From Dorea sp. (GTDB lineage: Bacteria > Bacillota > Clostridia > Lachnospirales > Lachnospiraceae): a DNA stretch of 64,000 nucleotides. The notes under the pieces were generated by a model. The model was not told where the DNA came from and made no database searches. It saw nothing but the letters and a program-made list of their open reading frames with translations. The DNA lies in the NCBI GenBank assembly GCA_022769185.1, contig JALEKG010000090.1, forward strand, positions 1 through 64,000, in the 5' to 3' direction. The position numbers and the translations under genes are program-made. This document shows positions 11,807-21,613 of this stretch, one piece after another. How positions within the stretch are numbered: the first letter of the stretch is position 1; the number at the start of each line of letters is the position of its first letter.

Positions 11807-11919
11807 CACGAACGCGCCAGCAATAAAGAGGACGACGCAAACTCAGAAGAGCACGAACGCGCCAGTTATAAAAGAGGACGACGCAAACTTGTTTGTGTTC
11901 GTCCTCTTTTATAACTGGC
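11806..11919. repeat. Direct repeat plus very long hairpin downstream of prfA
   Basis: GCACGAACGCGCCAG...AGAGGACGACGCAAAC appears twice (11806 and 11851, offset 45 nt); the second copy is the left arm of a ~28-bp near-perfect inverted repeat (11861-11888 / 11891-11919). Confidence 0.85.
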
Positions 11920-11972
11920 AAGAGAGAAGCGGAATCGAAGTGAGTTCGTACGATTTGAGAAAGTAAAATATT

Positions 11973-13712
11973 ATGAAAGAGAAATTAAAAAAATTATTTG
12001 CATATTACAAACCGTACAAAGGATTATTCTACAGTGATATGGTGTTTGCTGTCCTGGGGGCAGTCATTACGCTGATTATTCCTCTGCTTGTGCGGTACAT
12101 TACCAATGAAGTGGTTTATTTTGAAGCGAAAGAAGCCAGGCATGCGATTGTGATGCTTGGAATTGTTATGATTATATTGGTGCTTCTTGAAATTTTCTGT
12201 AATTTCTACATTGGATATTTTGGGCATATCATGGGGGCAAAGATGGAAGCAGATATGCGTAAGGATATCTTTGGCCATTATCAGAAGCTGACATTTGCAT
12301 TTTATGATAATCAGAAGGTAGGGCATTTGCTGTCCAGGATTACCAGTGATTTGTTTGATATCAGTGAACTGCTTCATCATGGACCGGAAGATCTGGTTAT
12401 ATCGGTGATTAAGATTATAGGTTCATTTTGTATCCTTTTAATGGTCAATGTGAAGCTGGCATTGATTGCGTTTGCATTCATCCCGATTATGCTGCTGTTT
12501 GCTTTCTATTATAATGGAAAGATGAAGATTGCGTTTCGCAGGAACAGGGAAAAGATTGCGGATATTAATAGTCAGATTGAGGACAGCCTTGCAGGAATCC
12601 GAGTTGTAAAATCATTTGCCAATGAAAAAGTGGAAATGAAAAAGTTCAATGCGGGTAATAATAACTTTGTTGAGGCAAAAAAATTAAGTTACCGGTATAT
12701 GGGTATTTACAATTCCGGACTGGGTGCGATGAGTACGCTGATCACGGTAGTTGTATTGCTTGCCGGTGTTATGATGATGCTAAACGGGAAGGTAGAACTT
12801 GCGGATCTGCTTACATTTTTCTTATATATCAATAATTTTACTGATCCGGTGAAGAAACTGGTCAGTTTTACGGAACAGTTTCAGAATGGATATTCAGGAT
12901 TCGAGCGTTTTCTCGAGATCCTTTCAATTGCACCAGATATTGCGGATAAACCAGGTGCATTGTCGTTGGCAGATCCGAAAGGAGAAATTGAATTTCACAA
13001 TGTATCATTTCAATATGAAGAACAGGCAGAGAAAGTGCTTAAGAATGTGAATCTGAGAGTACAGGCAGGGGATTATGTTGCGCTGGTTGGGCCATCAGGA
13101 GTGGGTAAAACAACACTTTGTAGTCTGATTCCAAGATTTTATGAAGTATCTTCTGGATTTATTACGATTGATGGAATGGATATCCGTGATATAAAACTAG
13201 CAGATCTTAGAAATAATATCGGGATTGTACAGCAAGATGTATATCTTTTTGCAGGATCGATTATGGATAATATACGTTATGGAAGACCAGATGCAACGGA
13301 TGAAGAAGTAATCCGGGCAGCAAAGAATGCCAATGCCCATGATTTTATCGTGAGTTTTCCTGATGGGTATGATACTGACATTGGGCAGCGGGGAGTAAAA
13401 TTATCCGGAGGACAGAAACAGAGACTGTCGATTGCCAGGGTGTTTCTTAAAAATCCGCCTATTTTAATCTTTGATGAAGCAACTTCTGCTCTGGATAATG
13501 AAAGTGAGCAGGTGGTACAAAAATCATTGGAAGACCTGGCGAAAAACCGGACAACATTCGTAATTGCTCACCGTCTTACGACGATTCAGAATGCACAGCG
13601 GATTCTGGTATTGACGGAAGAGGGAATTGCGGAAGAAGGAACACATGAAGAATTGCTCGAAAAGAAGGGAATTTATGAATCTTTGTATCATAGAAACTTT
13701 TCATACAGCTGA
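11973..13712 (+). CDS. ABC transporter, fused permease/ATP-binding protein
   Basis: Six-TM N-terminal domain, GPSGVGKTTLCSLIPRF Walker A, LSGGQKQRLSIAR signature. Confidence 0.95.
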   Translation: MKEKLKKLFAYYKPYKGLFYSDMVFAVLGAVITLIIPLLVRYITNEVVYFEAKEARHAIVMLGIVMIILVLLEIFCNFYIGYFGHIMGAKMEADMRKDIFGHYQKLTFAFYDNQKVGHLLSRITSDLFDISELLHHGPEDLVISVIKIIGSFCILLMVNVKLALIAFAFIPIMLLFAFYYNGKMKIAFRRNREKIADINSQIEDSLAGIRVVKSFANEKVEMKKFNAGNNNFVEAKKLSYRYMGIYNSGLGAMSTLITVVVLLAGVMMMLNGKVELADLLTFFLYINNFTDPVKKLVSFTEQFQNGYSGFERFLEILSIAPDIADKPGALSLADPKGEIEFHNVSFQYEEQAEKVLKNVNLRVQAGDYVALVGPSGVGKTTLCSLIPRFYEVSSGFITIDGMDIRDIKLADLRNNIGIVQQDVYLFAGSIMDNIRYGRPDATDEEVIRAAKNANAHDFIVSFPDGYDTDIGQRGVKLSGGQKQRLSIARVFLKNPPILIFDEATSALDNESEQVVQKSLEDLAKNRTTFVIAHRLTTIQNAQRILVLTEEGIAEEGTHEELLEKKGIYESLYHRNFSYS

Positions 13713-13744
13713 TGAATGAATAATAGATAAGGGGAGTAAATCAG

Positions 13745-15721
13745 ATGAATGTAAGAAAAAGAATGGCTTCTGCAATGTTAATGATCATTATGATGTGCAG
13801 TCTGTGTGTATCATCAGTACTTGCAGAAGATATGAAAGAAACAGAGAATGTAACTATTTTATTTACTCATGATATGCATTCTCATATGGATTCATATAAA
13901 AGTCTCCAAAAAGACCAGACGGTAATGATCGGTGGACTTGGAAAATTGAAAACTATTGCAGATCAGAAGAAAGAAAAGAATCCGGCGACTTTTCTTCTGG
14001 ATGGCGGTGATTTTTCCATGGGGACTTTGTATCAGACAATTTATGAGACGGATGCGGCTGAACTCACAATGATGGGAAGAGTTGGTTTTGATGTAACCAC
14101 ATTTGGAAATCATGAATTTGATTATCGGAGTGAAGGATTAAGTAATATGCTGCACGCTGCCGTTCAGAATGCAAAAAATGACCCGGACTTAAATCTGCCT
14201 GCACTGGTCAGCGCAAACATCGACTGGGAAAAGAATACTTCGGAGGATAACCTTTTAGTGAAGCAGGCAATGGATGATTACGGGGTAACTCCGTATACAA
14301 TTGTAGAAAGAGGTGGAGTCCGGGCTGGTGTATTTGGTGTTATGGGAGAAGATGCTGATGACTGTGCTCCAGAGAGTGGATTGGAATTTGAAGACATTGT
14401 AGAAACATCGAAAAGTATAGTAGAGCAACTGGAAAAAGAAAATGTGGATATGATTATCTGTCTGTCTCACAGTGGAACGAATGAAGATAAGAAAAAGTCA
14501 GAAGATGAGATCCTGGCAAAAGAGGTTCCACAGATTGATGTAATTATAAGCGGACATACACATTCTACGCTGGAGGATCCGATTAAATGCGGAGACACTT
14601 ATATTGTATCGGGTGGTCCATATTGCGAAAATCTTGGTGAGCTTTGTCTGGTACAAAAGGAAGATGGACGCTGGAAACTGGAAAATTATCAGCTGAATTC
14701 TCTGGATGAAACAGTACCGGGAGATGAAACGGTAGCGAAGGAACTGGAGCAGTATAAAAATAAAGTGAATAAAGAATACTTGTCTGAATTTGGGTATGCA
14801 TTTGACCAGGTACTTGCAGAAAACGAGGTGGAATTTACACAGATGGCCCAGTTTGCCGAAGAGCATGAGGAAGATTCACTCGGTAATCTGATCGCGGATT
14901 CTTATGCCTATGCGGTTGAGAAAGCGGAAGGTAATGATTATGAAAAGGTGGATGTGGCGATTGCACCATCCGGTACGATCCGGGATACTTTCCAGAAAGG
15001 AGAATTGACGGTATCCGATGCGTTTAATGTATGTTCACTTGGAATCGGAGCAGACCGAATCCCGGGGTATCCGCTGGTTAGTGTATATCTGACGGGAGCA
15101 GAGTTAAAAACAGTGGCAGAAATCGATGTATCGGTATCTTCAATCATGACAGCGACCCAGCTGTATCCTAGTGGGCTTACCTGGACATACAATCCATACC
15201 GGCTGATTCTGAATCGTGTGACAGATGTAAAACTGGTGACGAATGTTCCATATTCTGAGGACAAAGAATGGAATGAAATTCAGGATGATCAACTGTATCG
15301 TGTAGTAGCAGGCCTTTATTCTGCACAGATGCTGGGGTCAGTGGAAGACACTTCAAAAGGAATTCTGAAAATTGTGCCAAAAGATAAAGACGGAAATGCA
15401 ATCAAGGACTTTGAACAGTATATTATTCATGATCAAAATGGTGCAGAGGTGAAGGAGTGGTATGCTCTTGCATCTTATCTGGAATCCTTTGAAAAGAACA
15501 AGGAAGGAATCCCACAGGTGCCTTCTTATTATGGAACATATGAAGGAAGAAAAACTGAGAATGCCAGTAAAAATATCATGGATATTCTCCGAAATCCCAA
15601 TAAAATTGCTGTAGTTGTGTATGTGCTGGCCTTGGCTATTATGATAATTCTGGTTCTTGTGGTCAGATTTGTCATATGCTATACTAAAAAACGTGCAATC
15701 AGAAAGAGAAAAGAAGATTAA
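13745..15721 (+). CDS. Secreted, membrane-anchored bifunctional metallophosphatase/5'-nucleotidase
   Basis: Signal peptide, TILFTHDMHSHMD, GNHEFDY, SGHTHS; C-terminal TM plus basic tail. Confidence 0.92.
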   Translation: MNVRKRMASAMLMIIMMCSLCVSSVLAEDMKETENVTILFTHDMHSHMDSYKSLQKDQTVMIGGLGKLKTIADQKKEKNPATFLLDGGDFSMGTLYQTIYETDAAELTMMGRVGFDVTTFGNHEFDYRSEGLSNMLHAAVQNAKNDPDLNLPALVSANIDWEKNTSEDNLLVKQAMDDYGVTPYTIVERGGVRAGVFGVMGEDADDCAPESGLEFEDIVETSKSIVEQLEKENVDMIICLSHSGTNEDKKKSEDEILAKEVPQIDVIISGHTHSTLEDPIKCGDTYIVSGGPYCENLGELCLVQKEDGRWKLENYQLNSLDETVPGDETVAKELEQYKNKVNKEYLSEFGYAFDQVLAENEVEFTQMAQFAEEHEEDSLGNLIADSYAYAVEKAEGNDYEKVDVAIAPSGTIRDTFQKGELTVSDAFNVCSLGIGADRIPGYPLVSVYLTGAELKTVAEIDVSVSSIMTATQLYPSGLTWTYNPYRLILNRVTDVKLVTNVPYSEDKEWNEIQDDQLYRVVAGLYSAQMLGSVEDTSKGILKIVPKDKDGNAIKDFEQYIIHDQNGAEVKEWYALASYLESFEKNKEGIPQVPSYYGTYEGRKTENASKNIMDILRNPNKIAVVVYVLALAIMIILVLVVRFVICYTKKRAIRKRKED

Positions 15722-15733
15722 AGAAGGTAAATC

Positions 15734-16645
15734 ATGAAGGAAATACAATTCAAACGTGCCCAGTTGGAAGATAGAGAAATCATTTCTCATTATTTTGAGC
15801 ATCATACCAGCAGGAGCTGTGAGAGAACATTTGCCAATGTGTATTTATGGTCCAGACAGTATCCGGTTACATGGGCCGTTGTAGAAGATACACTGGTATT
15901 TAAAAGTGAGGATGAAAATCATCTTGCATTTGCATATCCGGCGGGAGAGCCGCACAAGGTAAAGAAGACGCTGGAGGTATTGATGGAGTATAGCCGGGAC
16001 AGGGAGGTTCCGTTTCAGATGTATAATGTGACTCCGGAATATTTTGCGCAGCTTGAGGAATGGTATCCTGGAAGATTCCAGATAGAATATGTGCGGGATG
16101 ACGCAGATTATGTCTATGAAGCAGAGAAGCTTGCAACTTTATCTGGAAAAAAACTTCACGGTAAGCGAAATCACATTAATAAGTTTAAATCTACTTATGA
16201 GGATCGTTGGAGTTATGAAAAGATGACAAAGGATAATGTAGAAGATTGTTTTCAGATGGCGTTAAAGTGGCGGAATGAAAATGGATGTGAAGACGATCCT
16301 GAAAAACGGGGCGAAATCTGTGTGACATTGAATTCACTTAGACTGTTAGAGGAACTTGGGCTTACAGGAGGCGTGCTTCGGATTGACGGGGATGTCGTTG
16401 CATTTACAATTGGAGAACCAATCTGTGAAGATACTTTTGTAGTTCACATTGAAAAAGCATATGCAGATGTGCAAGGGGCTTATCCGATGATCAATCAGCA
16501 GTTTGTGGAACATGAGTGTAGGGATTATCAATATGTGAACCGAGAAGAAGATACCGGGGCAGAGGGGCTTAGAAAAGCAAAATTGTCTTATCGTCCGGTC
16601 TTTTTGGTGGAGAAGGGAACTGTGACGGAGAAAAGTGCAGTATAG
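15734..16645 (+). CDS. DUF2156 domain-containing protein (phosphatidylglycerol lysyltransferase C-terminal-like, GNAT fold)
   Basis: KKLHGKRNHINKFKSTY, YPMINQQFVEHECRDYQYVNREEDTGAEGLRKAKLSYRPV. Confidence 0.9.
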   Translation: MKEIQFKRAQLEDREIISHYFEHHTSRSCERTFANVYLWSRQYPVTWAVVEDTLVFKSEDENHLAFAYPAGEPHKVKKTLEVLMEYSRDREVPFQMYNVTPEYFAQLEEWYPGRFQIEYVRDDADYVYEAEKLATLSGKKLHGKRNHINKFKSTYEDRWSYEKMTKDNVEDCFQMALKWRNENGCEDDPEKRGEICVTLNSLRLLEELGLTGGVLRIDGDVVAFTIGEPICEDTFVVHIEKAYADVQGAYPMINQQFVEHECRDYQYVNREEDTGAEGLRKAKLSYRPVFLVEKGTVTEKSAV

Positions 16646-16669
16646 CGTATATAAGAGGAGGTAATAAAG

Positions 16670-17857
16670 ATGATAGCAGAAAAAATGAAAAACATGGTGG
16701 CAAACAGTTCAGCCATCCGTGCAATGTTTGAAGAGGGCAACCGCCTTGCAGGCATATATGGAGCGGAAAATGTGTTTGATTTCAGCCTCGGGAATCCAAA
16801 TGTACCGGCGCCGGAAACTGTAAAAAAGGCAATCATAGAATTGCTGGATGAGACAGATCCAGTTGTTCTTCATGGATATACCAACAGTAACTGTGGTTAT
16901 GCAGATGTAAGAGAGTCTGTTGCAAGTTCATTAAATGAGCGTTTTGGAACAAACTTTGCAGGAAAGAATATTGTAATGACGGTCGGGGCCGCAGGTGGGC
17001 TCAATGTTATTCTGAAATCTCTGATTAATCCAGGAGATGAAGTGATTGCATTTGCACCTTACTTTGGAGAATATCGTTCTTATACGAATAATTATGACGG
17101 GGTTCTGGTGGAGGTCTCTCCGAATACTGCAGATTTTCAGCCGAAACTAGATGAGTTCGAGCAGAAGATTACACCAAAGACGAAAGCAGTGATCGTCAAT
17201 ACTCCGAACAATCCGACAGGGGTTGTTTATTCAGAAGAGACTATTAAAAAGATGGCAGCAATCATGGAGGCAAAGGAGAAAGAATATGGAACAGATATTT
17301 TCCTGATTTCCGATGAGCCATATAGAGAGCTGGCTTATGATGGGGTAGAAGTACCATATCTTACCAAGTATTATGCCAATACAATTGTAGGATATTCTTA
17401 TAGTAAATCCCTGTCACTTCCGGGAGAGCGTATTGGATATCTTGTAATTCCGGATGAAGTAACAGACAGTGAAGAGGTACTGTCTGCGGCAAATGTGGCG
17501 ACTCGTATCCTGGGATTTGTCAATGCACCTACACTTCAGCAGAAGGTGGTTGCAAAGTGTCTGAATGAGAAGACAGATCTTTCTTTTTATAACAGAAACA
17601 GGGAAGATCTTTATAATGGACTAAAAGAGTGTGGATTTGAATGTATCAAGCCACAGGGGGCATTTTATCTTTTTGTAAAATCTCCGGTGCCGAATGAAAA
17701 AGAATTCTGTGAAGCAGCCAAGAAATACAATATTCTGATCGTGCCTGGAAGTTCATTTGCCTGTCCGGGATATGTGAGACTGGCATATTGCGTCTCTCAT
17801 GAGACCATAATCAATTCACTTCCCAAATTTAAAGAACTGGCAAAAGAGTATTTCTAG
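16670..17857 (+). CDS. Pyridoxal phosphate-dependent aminotransferase (class I/II)
   Basis: FSLGNPNVPAPETVK, SYSKSLSLPGERIGY PLP-lysine motif. Confidence 0.94.
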   Translation: MIAEKMKNMVANSSAIRAMFEEGNRLAGIYGAENVFDFSLGNPNVPAPETVKKAIIELLDETDPVVLHGYTNSNCGYADVRESVASSLNERFGTNFAGKNIVMTVGAAGGLNVILKSLINPGDEVIAFAPYFGEYRSYTNNYDGVLVEVSPNTADFQPKLDEFEQKITPKTKAVIVNTPNNPTGVVYSEETIKKMAAIMEAKEKEYGTDIFLISDEPYRELAYDGVEVPYLTKYYANTIVGYSYSKSLSLPGERIGYLVIPDEVTDSEEVLSAANVATRILGFVNAPTLQQKVVAKCLNEKTDLSFYNRNREDLYNGLKECGFECIKPQGAFYLFVKSPVPNEKEFCEAAKKYNILIVPGSSFACPGYVRLAYCVSHETIINSLPKFKELAKEYF

Positions 17858-17866
17858 GAGACTAAA

Positions 17867-18922
17867 ATGAAAGCATACGAGAAAAACATACGAAAAGTAG
17901 AGCCTTATGTGCCGGGAGAGCAACCACAGCGTAAGGTGATCAAGCTGAATACGAATGAAAATCCGTACCCACCGGCACCGGGAGTTACGAAAGCCCTCCA
18001 GGAAATGAATACGGACAGGCTAAGACTGTATCCGGATCCAACGGCGTCCTCCCTGGTGGAAGAATTGGCAAAGTTTTATCATGTGAATCCGGATCAGGTA
18101 TTTGTAGGAGTGGGATCAGATGATGTATTGTCCATGTGTTTCCTGACATTTTTCAATTCTGAAAAACCGGTCTTCTTCCCGGATATTACATATTCATTTT
18201 ATAAAGTGTGGGCGGATCTGTACAGGATTCCTTATGAATGTCAGAAGTTGGACGAGAAATTCCATCTTGTAAAAGAGGATTATTTTAAGGAAAATGGAGG
18301 AGTGATATTTCCAAATCCGAACGCTCCGACCGGAATCTATGAAGATCTGGATGTAGTAGAGGAGATTGTCGCAAAGAATCAGGATGTTATTGTAATCATA
18401 GATGAGGCTTATGTAGATTTTGCAGGACGTTCTGCAATTGAATTGATTGACAAGTATGATAATCTGATCGTAGTGCAGACGTTTTCAAAGGCAAGATCCA
18501 TGGCCGGAATGAGAATCGGATATGCAATCAGTAATCCGATTCTGATTCAGTATTTAAATGATGCAAAATATTCATTTAATTCCTATACGATGAATCAGAC
18601 TTCTCTGATTTGTGGTGTGGAAGCTGTGAAGGATAAAGCATATTTTGAAGAAGGGCTCCGTAAGATAATAGAGACCCGGGAATGGGCAAAGACAGAACTG
18701 AAAAACCTTGGTTTTCAGTGTCTGGATTCAAAATCTAATTTTATTTTTGCCATGCATCCGGATTATGATGCAAAAGAATTGTTCGAAGCACTGAAGAAGA
18801 ATGATATTTATGTAAGATTCTGGGGCAGTGAGAGAATCGAGCAATATATGCGTATTACGGTGGGTACCAGAGAAGAGATGGAAACACTATTCGCATTTTT
18901 TAGAAAGTATATGAATAAATAA
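17867..18922 (+). CDS. hisC: Histidinol-phosphate aminotransferase
   Basis: KLNTNENPYPPAPGV, VVQTFSKARSMAGMRIGY. Confidence 0.88.
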   Translation: MKAYEKNIRKVEPYVPGEQPQRKVIKLNTNENPYPPAPGVTKALQEMNTDRLRLYPDPTASSLVEELAKFYHVNPDQVFVGVGSDDVLSMCFLTFFNSEKPVFFPDITYSFYKVWADLYRIPYECQKLDEKFHLVKEDYFKENGGVIFPNPNAPTGIYEDLDVVEEIVAKNQDVIVIIDEAYVDFAGRSAIELIDKYDNLIVVQTFSKARSMAGMRIGYAISNPILIQYLNDAKYSFNSYTMNQTSLICGVEAVKDKAYFEEGLRKIIETREWAKTELKNLGFQCLDSKSNFIFAMHPDYDAKELFEALKKNDIYVRFWGSERIEQYMRITVGTREEMETLFAFFRKYMNK

Positions 18923-18934
18923 AGGGAGAATTCT

Positions 18935-19447
18935 ATGACTGAAACTTTAGTACAAAGTGTAATTGCTGCGCTCAGCGGGAGTGTCAGCAAAGAAGCAATT
19001 GTTTTTCTTATTTCCATGATTCCGATTCTGGAGCTTCGAGGCGCTCTGCTGGTCGCTGGACCGATACTGGGGGTCCCGGTATCTACAGCTATTCCGTTGT
19101 GTATCATAGGGAATATTATTCCGGTACCGTTTATCCTGTTATTGATTACACCGATTTTTAACTGGATGAAAGGTACAAAAACGCTGAAACCTATGGTGGA
19201 ACGGTTAGAGTCAAAGGCAATGAGTAAAAGTGATCAGATAGAAAAGTATGAGTTTTGGGGGCTGGTATTATTTGTAGGGATTCCTCTTCCAGGGACTGGT
19301 GCGTGGACAGGATCTCTGATTGCGGCACTTCTTGGAGTGAAATTTAAGAAAGCATTTCCAGCGGTGATGATTGGAATTTGTATGGCGACTGTGATTATGT
19401 GGTTCATTTCTTATGTGCTTCTCGGAGGAGTTCATTTACTAGGATAA
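18935..19447 (+). CDS. COG2426 small multidrug export protein
   Basis: SMIPILELRGALLVAGPILGVP, FVGIPLPGTGAWTGSLIAALLG. Confidence 0.9.
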   Translation: MTETLVQSVIAALSGSVSKEAIVFLISMIPILELRGALLVAGPILGVPVSTAIPLCIIGNIIPVPFILLLITPIFNWMKGTKTLKPMVERLESKAMSKSDQIEKYEFWGLVLFVGIPLPGTGAWTGSLIAALLGVKFKKAFPAVMIGICMATVIMWFISYVLLGGVHLLG

Positions 19448-19484
19448 TACCATTAATAGAAAAGCAAAGGATAGGGTAAAAGAG

Positions 19485-20516
19485 ATGTCAATGAAAGTAA
19501 ATAAAACACTTCCTTCTCCTGCAGAGCTTAAGAAGGAATATCCGTTATCAGACAGGTTAAAAGAAATTAAAAATAAGAGAGATGCTGAAATCCGGGATAT
19601 TTTTACCGGAAAATCAGATAAGTTCGTTGTAATTATCGGCCCATGTTCCGCAGATAATGAAGAAGCCGTATGTGAATATGTAAATCGGCTGGCAAGGCTG
19701 AATGAGAAAGTCGAAGAAAGACTGATGTTGATTCCAAGGATCTATACAAATAAACCAAGAACAACAGGAGAAGGATATAAGGGGATGCTTCATCAGCCGG
19801 ATCCAGATAAAGCTCCGGATCTTTATGCAGGAATTCTAGCAATTCGTAAGATGCATATCCGTGCGATGGAAGAAACAGGATTGACTGCAGCCGATGAAAT
19901 GCTGTATCCGGAAAACAGAAGTTATCTGGATGATATTCTTTCTTATGAAGCTGTTGGAGCAAGATCTGTGGAAGATCAGCAGCACAGACTGGTTGCTAGT
20001 GGAATGGATATTCCTGTTGGAATGAAAAATCCTACCAGTGGGGATCTGGCAGTTATGCTAAATTCTGTTGTCGCAGCACAGATGGGGCATCGTTTTATTT
20101 ACAGAGGAATGGATGTGACAACGTCAGGAAATGAACTCGCACACGTGATTTTACGAGGCGGTGTAGATAAATATGGAAAATGTATTCCGAACTATCACTA
20201 TGAAGAATGCGCAAGACTTTATGAATTATATCAGAAGAAAGAACTGAAGAATCCTGCAGCAATTATTGATGCAAATCACTCTAACTCTGATAAACAGTAT
20301 AAAGAACAGATTCGAATTGTCAGTGAAGTTCTGCATACCCGCAGGTATAATCCGGATCTGAAGAAACTGATTAAAGGAGTAATGGTAGAAAGTTATCTGG
20401 TAGAAGGAAGACAGAATATCTGTGCAGACATGGTCTACGGGAAATCGATTACCGATCCATGTATCGGTTGGGAAGATACTGAAAAATTAATTTTAAAAAT
20501 TGCAGATGAGTGTTAA
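19485..20516 (+). CDS. 3-deoxy-7-phosphoheptulonate (DAHP) synthase, class I
   Basis: VVIIGPCSADN, RIYTNKPRTTGEGYKGMLHQP, IIDANHSNSDK. Confidence 0.96.
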   Translation: MSMKVNKTLPSPAELKKEYPLSDRLKEIKNKRDAEIRDIFTGKSDKFVVIIGPCSADNEEAVCEYVNRLARLNEKVEERLMLIPRIYTNKPRTTGEGYKGMLHQPDPDKAPDLYAGILAIRKMHIRAMEETGLTAADEMLYPENRSYLDDILSYEAVGARSVEDQQHRLVASGMDIPVGMKNPTSGDLAVMLNSVVAAQMGHRFIYRGMDVTTSGNELAHVILRGGVDKYGKCIPNYHYEECARLYELYQKKELKNPAAIIDANHSNSDKQYKEQIRIVSEVLHTRRYNPDLKKLIKGVMVESYLVEGRQNICADMVYGKSITDPCIGWEDTEKLILKIADEC

Positions 20517-20533
20517 TATACTTTAAAACATAG

Positions 20534-20586
20534 AACCCCGCCTGTTCTGATTGGGACATTTCCAATTGGCAGATACAGGAGGGGTT
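20534..20586 (+). terminator. Nested intrinsic terminator after DAHP synthase gene
   Basis: AACCCCGCCTGT...ACAGGAGGGGTT enclosing an ATTGGG/TCCAAT hairpin, then TTTT. Confidence 0.75.
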
Positions 20587-20652
20587 TTGCCTTGAGAGAA
20601 GAAGCACTATGTGATAGAATATTATAAAATACGAGTATAAGGAGTAAGCATT

Positions 20653-21612
20653 ATGGAAAAGTTATATGATGTTACTGCATTGGGAGAAATGCTGATTGAT
20701 TTTACTATGAATGGGCAGAGTGAGCAGGGAAATAATCTGTTCGAAGCATGTCCGGGCGGCGCACCATGTAATGCCCTCGCTATGTTGAATAAACTGGGAC
20801 GAAAAACTGCTTTTATTGGTAAGGTAGGAGAAGATCAGTTTGGACGCTTGTTAAGAGATACCATTGATGATCTGGGAATTGAGACAAAAGGGCTGATTCT
20901 GGATAAGAAGATCCATACAACGCTTGCCTTTGTACATACATTTCCGGATGGTGACAGAGAATTTTCATTTTACCGGAAACCGGGGGCTGATATGATGCTG
21001 ACGGAAGAAGAAGTTGATTTTGATCTGATTCGTCAGTCGAAAATATTTCATTTTGGAACGCTTTCGATGACAGGGGAGCCAGTGAGGTCTGCAACGAAGA
21101 AGGCCTTAGAGATTGCCAAAGAATCTGGATGCCTGATTACATTTGATCCGAATTTACGTCCGCCGCTCTGGGATTCTCTGGATGAGGCAAAGGAGCAGAT
21201 GGAATATGGTTTCCGTTATTGTGATGTATTAAAGATTTCTGATAATGAGATTCAGTTTATATCCGGAATGGAAGACTATGATGATGGAATTCATTATCTA
21301 CAGGAAAAATATCAGATTCCGTTGATTTTTCTGACTATGGGAAAAGAAGGAAGCCGGGCATATTATAAAGATATGAGGGTGGAAAGAAAAGGATTTAAAG
21401 TAAAAGCTATTGAAACAACCGGAGCTGGAGATACTTTCTGCGGATGTGCCATTAATGGTGTGCTGACGTATGGATTGAATGGACTTAATGAAAGCGTATT
21501 AGGAGATGTTCTGACATATGCCAATGCCGGAGCTGCACTGATCACTATGAAGAAAGGTGCCATTCGTTCGATGCCTGATCCGGAAAAAGTAGAAGAATTA
21601 ATTAAAGGATAG
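20653..21612 (+). CDS. PfkB-family carbohydrate kinase (fructokinase-like)
   Basis: ALGEMLIDFT, PGGAPCNALAMLNKLG, TTGAGDTFCGC. Confidence 0.94.
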   Translation: MEKLYDVTALGEMLIDFTMNGQSEQGNNLFEACPGGAPCNALAMLNKLGRKTAFIGKVGEDQFGRLLRDTIDDLGIETKGLILDKKIHTTLAFVHTFPDGDREFSFYRKPGADMMLTEEEVDFDLIRQSKIFHFGTLSMTGEPVRSATKKALEIAKESGCLITFDPNLRPPLWDSLDEAKEQMEYGFRYCDVLKISDNEIQFISGMEDYDDGIHYLQEKYQIPLIFLTMGKEGSRAYYKDMRVERKGFKVKAIETTGAGDTFCGCAINGVLTYGLNGLNESVLGDVLTYANAGAALITMKKGAIRSMPDPEKVEELIKG

Positions 21613-21613
21613 T

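Noticed and set aside
11806-11919. CRISPR array
   Set aside because: Only two diverged copies, no regular spacers, no cas genes; better explained as a hairpin/terminator-like duplication.
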